DNA of 64,000 nucleotides from positions 5,642,001 to 5,706,000 of the forward strand of contig JAPYXD010000522.1 in assembly GCA_030998225.1 (NCBI GenBank). The letters are read 5' to 3'. The position numbers were made by a program, and so were the translations under genes. The notes below the pieces were generated by a model. That model searched no databases, was not told where the DNA came from, and saw only the letters and a program-made list of their open reading frames with translations. Below are positions 47,911-57,569 of the stretch, piece by piece. Numbering within the stretch: the first letter of the stretch is position 1; each line of letters opens with the position of its first letter. Origin of the DNA: Diplolepis rosae (lineage: Eukaryota; Arthropoda; Insecta; Hymenoptera; Diplolepididae).

Positions 47911-48897
47911 AATCCCAAGTGGAAAAGTCGGAGGCCAGACAGTATTTACAACCGGCTCAGTATTGTGCCAGTTGTAACGCCAGTACCTCCTGTCAATACT
48001 GTGCAATACATTGGTATATTACTGGCGCAGTATTCTTTGAAGTACTGGTGAAACTCTGAAGTAGGGATATCATTGACAGTTGGCACTCTACTGGTTTACT
48101 ACGGGCGCAGTACTGGCTATTATTACTGGCAAAATATCAACAAAGGAGGTGTGCTAACTTTCAGAATAGTACTGGCTTAGTGTTGGGAATAGACATAATC
48201 CAAATACTGGCTATCAGCCGACATAGGAATCTCATTGACAGTTGGTGCTCAACTGGTTTACTACTGGTGCTTTACTGATTATCATTACTGGCAAAATACC
48301 GACAATACTTCCAACTTATCTATTTTTAACATGTCCTTTCAAAATGTATTTTTATAAATAATTTTATAATTATTTTTCGTTGAGTGTTCCATACATTTTT
48401 AAGTTTTTTTTTCAAAAGTACTATATCATTTTTAGTACAGAATATGAAATTTCAATAAAATGTTTTTTATTCAGTTTGTATACATTAAATTTTAAATAGT
48501 ATTGTAAAACTTAACAACCAATCTAGCTTTTAATACGGTTATAGTAGAAGTTAGAATACTTTTGAAATTACAAAATTTCACCAGATAAAATCCAGTCAGT
48601 ATCGGCTGCTAGTACTCGACCAGTACTACTTTAAAGTATCATTCCAGTACTGGATGCTAACTCCTAGCCGAGTTATCATTAGGGGTCTAGCCAGTGCTAT
48701 GCCAGTACCGACTGATAGTACTGAATTTAAGTATCAGCCCAGTACTGACTGCCCACTCCCAGCCGAGTTATCATTAGGGGTCTGTGAAGTACAAACACAG
48801 TATCCGTGTCGACATTGCACCAGTACCCTGCCAGTACGAGAAACCATGCGCTGGTACTGGATGGTACTGTACCAGTAGTAAATTTCCACCTGAGATA
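47911..48897. mobile_element. Inverted-repeat element rich in CCAGTACTGG motifs
   Basis: Ends are AATCCCAAGTGGAAA against AATATCTCAGGTGGAAA (reverse complement of the right end). Both arms carry dozens of ACTGG/CCAGT motifs, often as the palindrome CCAGTACTGG. In the right arm a ~98-bp unit with GCCGAGTTATCATTAGGGGT is tandemly duplicated (near 48660 and 48760). AT-rich unique centre. The frame at 48654-48878 is within the repeats. Confidence 0.68.
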
Positions 48898-50244
48898 TTC
48901 ATCAAGATTTTATAATGACAATAACTAGAAGTTTGGTAATTTTAATCGAACCTTTTTTCTGAGTGTAGCGTTTATCATGTTTACATGGAGAAAAATAGTT
49001 CGAGAAAATTTAATCAACTTTTGAGCAAAATTGAAACACATGGACAAGTTGGAGATTTTTAAATACAAATTTATTATTTTAATAATTATGTTATTTTATT
49101 CATTCATTTAAAAATTTTTAATTATATATCTATAAATATCTATTGATTAATATATTTGGATTATCATTAATATTATTTAATTTTAGTAACTTTATGAATT
49201 GTAAGATTAATAATTATATATTAATTAAATTTCAATTTTATTAAATTATATATATTAATAATGGTAACTTTAATATTAATATTAGTAATAACTTGCGACC
49301 TACACTCTGAAATTTTACTCTACTTTTTTAAAAATTACCGAACTGTGCTACATTCATTAAAATTTCGTACGTCACAAATTATTACAATAATATTAAATAG
49401 TCTTCAATAATAATATCCAATAATACATAATCTATTAATTTAATTAAAAAATGTATTCTTGAATAATCAGCTGAATAATTGAATTGTTATGTTTCTTCAA
49501 AAGAGAAATGATATGAAGTGTTAATTGTTTGAAATGTGACGTCAGATCATTATTTTTTTAAATATTTATCTTGTGTAAATATGCGTAAATTCAGTTCTGA
49601 TCTCTATCATTATGTGCGCATATAAACGTTCTATCGACAAGCGTTATATGATACTTAGAACTTGCAATTGCATCTGCTGTCTTTACAGCTACCGAGAGTA
49701 ACCAGAACTTTCATAGATTCACCAACGCTTTGCGGCTTGGTGAGGCTGCTCCTAATTAACGGAACTCGCGGAACTTTGATCGAACCATTTTCTATATAGC
49801 TTGAAATTACAGACCCTAATGCTCCACTCAGATAATTTCAAGTTTACTTTAGATGATATAACTTACTTCCGATTTACTTAGTTACTAGCATAATAATAAT
49901 TTTACTAAACTCTGCAAACATTATTTTCAACAGCAATCAATGGCGTGGCAAGAAGGGGGTATGACACCCCCCAAAAGTTTCCGGGAGTCGGCATTTTCGG
50001 AACTTTCGTTTATATATTTGAATAGCCCAAACTTGTTCACGTTGTGATGAGAAAAAGTCGTAATTTTTCGAAAGCTTTTAAGTTGAGATAATCTTAACAT
50101 GCGAAACGTAATGTTCTTAAGGAGATTCATCTCATTTGGAATTAACGAACAAATCTTGATAAAAAAAATCAATATAAGCTTATTAGTATTGATAAAGTCA
50201 TCTTATAAATGTTTGGCTGATTTGGATACCTAAATGATGAGATA
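48898..50244. other. AT-rich spacer, no gene seen
   Basis: Very AT-rich at 49030-49500. 49640-49810 is less AT-rich but has no recognisable coding or splice signals. The 49927-50172 frame is unsupported. Confidence 0.4.
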
Positions 50245-50802
50245 TTAAGGAGTTATATACGTTGTAGTGAGTCAAAAAATCGAAAAAAAATTTATGACTT
50301 ATTTTCAATGAACATACTTTCAAAAGTTTATGTTCAAGACTTCAAGCAGATCCGGGCAGTAGATCCCGAGTAACAACCTCATTCTTCAAACGTGAATAGT
50401 TCGAATAATTTTTTTTTAAAATAAATTTTGAAAACCAAAAAAACCGTTTTTTTTGTTGCGTGTTGATTTCCGTTACAAAAAAAGTGATGTTTTCCAAAAA
50501 CTTTCGTTCAAACACACTGTGCTATAATATAAAACAGTAAATTCGTTGCCTCTTTTGTTGCAATTGATTTGTTGACATCATATCGTGTTCACCGCCAGAC
50601 TCTGCGAAAAAAAGCGTTTGGGGGAAGGAGCTATAACTTCTGCAATTTTTTATATATTTTCATAACCGACGACTACATTTTTTCATTAGAATATGTGATA
50701 TTCAAACCTGATTTGTTCATTTTGAATAAACCGTTGAAGATTGCCTAAAAAAGCACAAAAATTTTCTAATTTTCTTGCACCACAACGTATATAACCCCTT
50801 AA
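50245..50802. mobile_element. TTAA-flanked element with GGAGTTATATACGTTG ends
   Basis: TTAA at 50245-50248 and 50799-50802; ends GGAGTTATATACGTTGT and ACAACGTATATAACCCC. 550 bp between the TTAAs, no coding. Confidence 0.8.
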
Positions 50803-51801
50803 TAGAATAATTTTCCGAGATTCAACACGGAGACTTATGGGTAGTCGGATTTTTTTAGTCTTCTTACTTAAGATGCTTATAAATAGTAAACTGATATCTA
50901 AGGAACAGTATGACAGCTCGTAGAAATAAATTAGATAACTGATTTCTCCCTGAAATTGATCTTGTTGACTAGGTTAACTACCATTACGTGTGATAGCGGC
51001 AACATCGCAATTCTCTTTTAAACTCTCGCCTCTCGGCTCTCGCCCTGAAAAATCTTGCCTTGCTCCCTAAACCCTCTGTGCGTGACTGCAGCGCCATAGC
51101 ATGAGTGAACTAAAGGAGGCTGTTCGAGAGCTTTTACAATGTATTATAATGGGGCTTAGTTATAAAAATGTTTATTATGAATAGAAAAAAAACAATTTAA
51201 TTCACTTTAAAATTCAATTGTTTTTCCTTGTGAAGTATTTGTGTGAAATCAGTAGTAAAAAATAAGTATTATTCATAACAAAAATGATATAGAAACCAGT
51301 AAATATAAGGTTAAGTTAATGACAGATCAAAACAGACATCACACCGTGATGACAAATTTCTACAAACAGCATTATTGAAGGCTGAAGAATTTTATTTTAA
51401 AAATTATTTATATGCTTTATATAAGGCTGTGATTGCCGAAGAACTCAATGATGAGAATAATACTGAAAATTTAGAAAACTGTGAAAGTTTAAGTAATAGT
51501 AAAGATGAAGAGATATTATTTAACCGAAGTTTTACTGGAACTGACATCAGCAATGCTTTAAACAAATAATATACCTTCTATGACTTCAAGTTTAGGTGTA
51601 GGTTAAGTTAAATAAATATATTTAAACGTTTGTTACACATACTTTATTCCAAAATATTTTGTTAAAAGTCGAAGAATTTATGTTACAAAATTTATTAATA
51701 TTATATCAAATACTAAATTATGATAAATTAGATGAATACATTTTACAATTATTACTTGTTACAGTTTAAAAAATATATACAATTCTAAAAATAAAAAGGT
51801 T
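50803..51801. other. 3' part of the THAP-DDE transposon region
   Basis: A block near 51075-51130 (CTGTGCG, GCGCCATAGCATGAGTG, AAAGGAGGCTGTT) loosely matches the reverse complement of 53895-53985 (CCGTGCG, CGCCAGCGTACGCAGTG, AAAGAAGGCTGTT), so these may be its decayed ends. A 64-codon plus-strand frame (51375-51569, KAEEFYFKNYLYALYKAVIAEEL) could be the tail of a second element gene; unproven. Confidence 0.4.
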
Positions 51802-53041
51802 TTATTCTCTATTATCTGTATCTTTTTTATTTGAAATTATTGGAGGCTGTAAATTAACTAACACACAACAGACGTGCATGATGTCATCTATACAATGAAA
51901 TAAATTTTCAGGAATTTTATTTAATATTTGATAAGTCTTCAAGCGCTGCGTTATTCTTTCCATGTGAATTCTTACTCTTGCTACGCTGTATGTTTGCTGA
52001 GTTTCCTCCATTGAAAATTCATTTTTTTTTTGTAAAAACGGTGGCATTACCATCTTCACTTTTTTACCACTTGTATCGATGACTGTTTTTATTTCAGGAA
52101 AACCTTTGCCAGCCAAAACTACGTCACCATCTTCTAATAAATCAAGCAATCCTGACTCAATTATTAGTTGAGAATCCGATTTACGTCCTCCAGCTACGTC
52201 AGATTTTAAACAAATAAAACCTCCGGGAGTTATACCAATTAGAACTTTGGCAGTAAAGTTTTTCTTGTACTGAGAATATGTAAAAACACGATTATCAACA
52301 CTTGTGGGGATTTCAATCCTGAATTCAGTGCAATCTATTATAACTCTAGTGTTACTGTATTCAGGGCGAAAACAATCAGGCATTGTTTCCTGCACAGCGT
52401 CAATATCTGGCCAAAATACCAAATTTCTAGTCGCACCAGCTAACTTTTGCAAAATTTCGAAAAAAATTCTTGAAATCGTTGATCTATGAACACTAAATAA
52501 TACACTCAATGCTGAGAATGTTAAGCCTGTTTTCATTTTCATTAAGAATATGAGCAATCTATCTTTTTTTGACACTATGCATTTTTCAGGGGTCTTCACT
52601 CTTTCTAATAAAAATTCGAAATTTTCGAAAGTTACACCTGCAAGATCAATTAACTCATGATTTTTTGTTATCGATGAAAATCCAGTAAATTCTGGATTCT
52701 CGGTTTGAGTTTCTTGATGATCACATATTGTATGAGTCCCACATTCTTTGCTTGCATATTTTTCTTCATTATAATCAACTTTCACTGGTCGAGTATCTTC
52801 TATCATTTCTGTTTGAATTTCAGCATGACATACTTCATCTTTGACATATCGATTACAAATAAATGTTTGTGAATTCACATCAGAGTTGGAGTAGAAATTT
52901 ACTTGGCATTCTTGATCAACTTTCTGCTCTGTAATTGGAAGATTTTCTGCCATAATTTGAAATAATTCACCAACTTGTGGCTCAGGATTTGATGTTGATG
53001 ATAATTTTTTATTCATCCGGCGGTTTTTTAAACGCGTGTAC
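51802..53041 (-). CDS. THAP-DDE transposase, exon 3
   Basis: Acceptor TTCTTTCAG before 53041; completes an Arg codon (AG|G) then YTRLKNRRMNKK. Contains the whole catalytic domain and TGA/TAA-type stop at 51802-51804. 413 residues of uninterrupted frame. Confidence 0.9.
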
Positions 53042-53826
53042 CTGAAAGAATCATGATAATATAATTTCAATATATTATTTTTGATGACCATGTAATTAAA
53101 TTAGATTTTGTTAATTTTTTGGAAAAAAATTTATAGGACTCATTGTATAAATCTTATCCCCACAAATACTAATACTGCCGCTTATAATGTAAAAAACGAT
53201 GGACTCATTTCTCGTCACTTATAATTAATTACCTATTTGTAGCAGAAGATTCATTAATTTTTTTAGACTTGTAGATTGAAGGAAATATCGTAGGAATGTA
53301 ACTAGGACTTGACTCCTCTTCGGATTTTTCGCCTCCAATAAAATGATCACTACAAATACAATCATATGGCTTGGGAACCCACGGTGATCCATCAACACTA
53401 TATGAAAAATAATCAAATATTATTAATTAATTTTTTTATATTAAATGAACAAAGCAGCTTCGTGCAATAGTGGATGTGGCAGAGAAAAAAAATTCAAAAT
53501 ATATTGCATGAATTTCTTTTTGGTAAATATATAATTCTCAAATTTTTTAAGTCACTTGAAATTACATTTTTTTAACTACTGATTTAAAAAATGTTTGTTT
53601 TTTTATACTAAACTTATGAATTCCTAAAAGTTTGCTAATCTCGTTGTTATTGCTATTACCGAAATTAAGGTTATGATGATACTACTTACTTTTGCCTTCT
53701 TACTGCAGCTACCCACTTATTCCTTTGAATTATTTTCCATTTAGACGTTGGAAATTTGTAAAATTTACACTCACTTTTCCTGCTTGTATTTTTACAATTC
53801 ACAACACAACAACTTCGGTGGCTCAT
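51802..53826 (-). CDS. THAP-DDE transposase (PIF/ISL2EU-type), three exons
   Basis: Exons 53826-53690, 53397-53233 and 53041-51802, all GT-AG and in phase, give 513 residues. Residues 1-95 are a THAP zinc-binding domain (C-x-C cluster SCCVVNC, FP, W, then CSDHF and the PSYIPTIFP end). The middle is acidic and low complexity. Residues about 330-475 are a DDE_Tnp_4-type catalytic domain: D337 in IIDCTEF, GRKSDSQL, and E462 in RIHMERITQRLK. The second catalytic Asp, normally in a DKGF motif, is Gly412 (LAGKGFPEI; codon 52110-52108, GGC). No stop or frameshift. It is either a recent mutation in a transposon copy or a host-retained protein that keeps DNA binding without cleavage. Confidence 0.88.
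53233..53397 (-). CDS. THAP-DDE transposase, exon 2
   Basis: Acceptor TCATATAG, donor GTAATT. Encodes VDGSPWVPKPYDCICSDHF, the C-x2-H half of the THAP zinc site, and PSYIPTIFPSIYKSKK. Confidence 0.88.
53690..53826 (-). CDS. THAP-DDE transposase, exon 1
   Basis: ATG at 53826-53824, donor GTAAGT. Encodes MSHRSCCVVNCKNTSRK, then YKFPTSKWKIIQRNKWVAAV, the first part of a THAP domain. Too short to show in a long-frame search. Confidence 0.88.
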
Positions 53827-53984
53827 TTTATCTATATTTTTTAAATTAAAACAAAATTTAGATTTGCATGTGTATTTTGATTGCTCGGAAATATAAAACA
53901 GCCTTCTTTATTGCCTAAATTATCCACTGCGTACGCTGGCGTCGATCTGACTCTCCCTACCATGACTTCGCACGGAGCGTTATA

Positions 53985-54120
53985 CTAGGGATGGGCGATC
54001 TCGATTCAATTCTGCAGAGATCGATCTTTTTTACTTGATTAATCGATTAAAAAGCGATCTTTTGGATGTTTGATTAATCGGTTGGATTGATATTTTTTTT
54101 GGATCTTTACGAACGATTCT
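53985..54120. repeat. Possible hAT end fragment
   Basis: TAGGGATGGGCGATC at about 53987 resembles hAT terminal repeats, followed by GATTAATCGATTAA-type palindromes. No partner end was found. Confidence 0.3.
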
Positions 54121-54162
54121 CCTTTCTTTTTTTTATTTCCTCTTCAAGTTCAACAGTTCAAC

Positions 54163-55048
54163 CATGGAGACTAGATATAAGGAGACCAATCTCCATATAT
54201 CCATTCCCGAAATGAAGTTCTGCCAAGTACATAGTTACAAAACTTCCCGATGAGGGCATATGTGTTCCCTGGGTGCAAAATGGCGACGTTTAATACAGGA
54301 TGCCATGGAGACTAGATATAAGGAGACCAATCTCTTATGGCCGTACTTCACAAAACACGAAATGAAGTTCTGCCAATTACTTAGTTAGGAAACTTCCCGA
54401 TGAGGGCACGTGTGTTCCCTGAGTGCAAAATGGCGGCATCCACCGTTTATAACCATCCTGCATGGAGACTAGATATAAGGAGACCAATCTCCATATATTC
54501 ATTCCCGAAATGAAGTTCTGCCAAGTACATAGTTACAAAACTTCCCGATGAGGGCATATGTGTTCCCTGGGTGCAAAATGGCGACGTCTAAAACAGGATG
54601 CCATGGAGACTAGATATAAGGAGACCAATCTCTTATGGCCGTACTTCACAAAACACGAAATGAAGTTCTGCCAAGTACATAGTTACAAAACTTCCCGATG
54701 AGGGCATATGTGTTCCCTGGGTGCAAAATGGCGGCATGTACGGTTTATAAGCATCGTGTATTAGACGTCGCCATTTTGCATCCAGGGAACACATATGCCC
54801 TCATCGGGAAGTTTTGTAACTATGTACTTGGCAGAACTTCATTTCGGGAATGAATATATGGAGATTGGTCTCCTTATATCTAGTCTCCATGCAGGATGGT
54901 TATAAACGGTGGATGCCGCCATTTTGCACTCAGGGAACACACGTGCCCTCATCGGGAAGTTTCCTAACTAAGTACTTGGCAGAACATCATTTCGTGTTTT
55001 GTGAAGTACGGCCATAAGAGATTGGTCTCCTTATATCTAGTCTCCATG
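54163..55048. repeat. Inverted satellite-like array of ~140-160-bp units
   Basis: Six units, each with CATGGAGACTAGATATAAGG, CGAAATGAAGTTCTGCC, CTTCCCGATGAGGGC and TGTTCCCTGGGTGCAAAATG. Direct units start at 54163 (A), 54302 (B), 54461 (A) and 54600 (B), an A-B dimer of 298 bp. Then two units lie in reverse complement (54757-54892 type A, 54893-55048 type B). The inverted part matches 54302-54600 including the spacer GCATCCACCGTTTATAACC. Confidence 0.9.
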
Positions 55049-57569
55049 AGCACATTCATCAGAGAAATTCTCAGTCACATTCCCGTGCTCCCAGACATAT
55101 TCTCGGTCACATAAACTCTTTAGAACTCTAGTAACAACTATATCTCTAAATGTTATAAAACATTTTTAAAAAAGGTTTTTTTTTTGAAGAAATTTTAAAT
55201 TTTCAGAAAAAGGTATCGATTTTCTTTTTCAAGCTCGCCCATGCTACAGGAACTCTCTTTTGACTTCCGACGTGCCCGAGAATTATGTTTAGCAAATGCT
55301 TTTGAGAATAAACTTAGCATTTAAGCTGATACGGAGTATTTAAAGCATTTACATTTAACTAATGTTTTGAAGGTTTATTACCATTCAAATGATGTGTATA
55401 TTAATAAAAATCATAATAAAAGTGTATTTGAAATAATAATTATGAAATTATTAATCAAATGTGCAAAATCCCCATATAACCTTAGTGTAATTTATTTTTT
55501 CCTGATACTCTATGGATACACAAATTTTATTGACCATAAAACTTACAGTACTATTAATTATAAGTCTTTTTAGGGATTAAATCACATTTGTTTAGCTTTA
55601 ATAACTTTGTATTACGTCTATAAAATTATTTATAGTGTCAAGTGTGCTCTGCTTTTACAGGCGTGCAACAATTTTTTGTAGGTTAGGATTTTAAATCTCC
55701 AATGCTTTAAGCCAAAGACAGCCTAAAATTAACGAAAATCGTAAGTCGGAATATTACTTGTTATTTATCTAAATAATACAATTTTTCATAATTATCTAAA
55801 CTTAATCGAAATCCATGAAAATTTCTTTGAGTTTCCGAAGTTTATTTAGATTTACCAGTTATTCCAAGGCTGATTTACCAATGTTTGAGAATGCTAGAGC
55901 ATTTTTGCATAACATTCTGTGCTTTTGATGATCAACTGAAAATTTAATGACATTTCTGTGTTAGTAAACAACAGCTTAAGGTTATTACAGTAAATAATAT
56001 CACTTCAACATCAATAATATATTTTTTTATTATTTGAATTGAACTTGAACGGTACATGTAAATTTTCAGCCGCATAAAAAGAGTAAACAAGGCATAAATA
56101 TATCCATCATAGATGGCCGAACAGCTGGGAACACGTCGGTTGCGGCGCGATCTATACAAGTAGGAGATACAAAAAAGTATTATGAGCAAAAAAAGCGAGG
56201 AAATATCTCTGCATTTCAAATTTCTGCGTTACGTAACACAGCGTTTGATCCCCCCTCCCCCTCGTAACGCGGAGTAACAAATAGCGATTAGTTTTATTTG
56301 CTTGGTTTCAAGTTGTAATATTTTTAATCTGCCGAAGTTGTCAACCAAATTATGATGTGAAATTATTTGCCAATTTTGTAAATATTCGGCATTTTTAACT
56401 AAATCCCCCCCCCCCCATATTTGAAAATTTCGCTACGGCCCTGACAGTGATTCAACAATTTTTTAAAACCCCTTTATATAAAAGTATAGAGAATACTTTA
56501 AATCTTTTTTAGAAAGATGGAAATGATTTCGTTGGAAAATAATTATTATAAAAAATCTCATTCATAGAAATATTCATGAAAATTGGTCTGTGCAGCTCTG
56601 GTTGCATTTGGAAACAATCTTGTTGATCGGTCGAGGATGAAATCATCCCCCTTTGGGGCGAAACCAATATGAATTCGCTCTCAAACCGCACATGTCCTAG
56701 TCAGCAATGAAGCTCGTTTTCCTGAACACCTGCGTCAGACCTCAAATTCATTCCAGCCACGAACCTGTTCTCTGAAAACGGTTGTAGCTTCAACCCAAAA
56801 TGAGCTTTTCAAAGTTAGTCGTCGTATTCCTTCTTGAGCGGAAACAGCCGTTACTTACTTGCTAGAAAATAGCCATCTTGTATTTTAAAATGTATTTTAC
56901 ATTCATGCGAGCATTGCAGATAAAAATATCCCTGAGAAAAATACCTTTTATACCAAAAACGAAAATATTTTCTATTTAAATTTCGCGCCATACTTAATCG
57001 ATGTAACTGAATAATGACGTCATCGTGCGGCGCGAAATTTAATCGGTTATATTTTGATTTTCAGGATTATTTCAGTTCTGAAATTAATAATTCATAAAAA
57101 AATTAATCTTTAATTGATTTATTTATTATTAAAGATAATTTCAGTTTTAAAATAAAATTTTTAAAGTAAATTTCACTATTTAGAGTTATTTAGAGTTATT
57201 TAGCGGAAACCCAATTGATTCAAATTATAAGATTCGATCAAAAAAGTTATTATTGGATTAAAATGTATTTCATTAATATTTGCAATAATTTTAATTAGTT
57301 TTTTATCGTGATACAAATTCTCAAAGTATATTTATACATATTAGTGTATTTACAGTATTGTTATTTCCATTTCTTTTTTCTTTTTTTATTTATAATTTCT
57401 ACAGAACTATTTTGTCAATTCAAGAAAAGCTTTCTTTTGTGATAAAGAGTCATTTTATTAGGCTAAAAAGTCATTTTTTGGGTGTCAAACAATTTCCTAA
57501 CTCAACCGAAAAGAAAGGACGAGTTTGTTAAGCAGACATTTTTGATCAATGTTTCTCGTTCCATCTATA
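55049..57569. other. Spacer with repeat fragments, no gene seen
   Basis: 56235-56275 (GTTTGATCCCCCCTCCCCC, GTAACGC) and a C tract at about 56405-56416 look like repeat debris. A small imperfect inversion lies at 56985-57045 (AAATTTCGCGCC / GGCGCGAAATTT). Frames at 55367-55573, 55944-56219 and 56509-56691 lack any recognisable content. Confidence 0.4.

Noticed and set aside
51375..51569. 64-residue plus-strand frame as a second transposon gene (nuclease)
   Set aside because: Some THAP-DDE elements carry a second gene, but this piece has no recognisable catalytic motif, so it is only mentioned in the spacer entry.
53225..53416. 63-residue minus frame
   Set aside because: Wrong frame of transposase exon 2; the THAP frame is the spliced one.
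54163..55048. CRISPR-like array
   Set aside because: Units are long, lack short identical repeats with unique spacers, and include inverted copies; the genome is eukaryotic.
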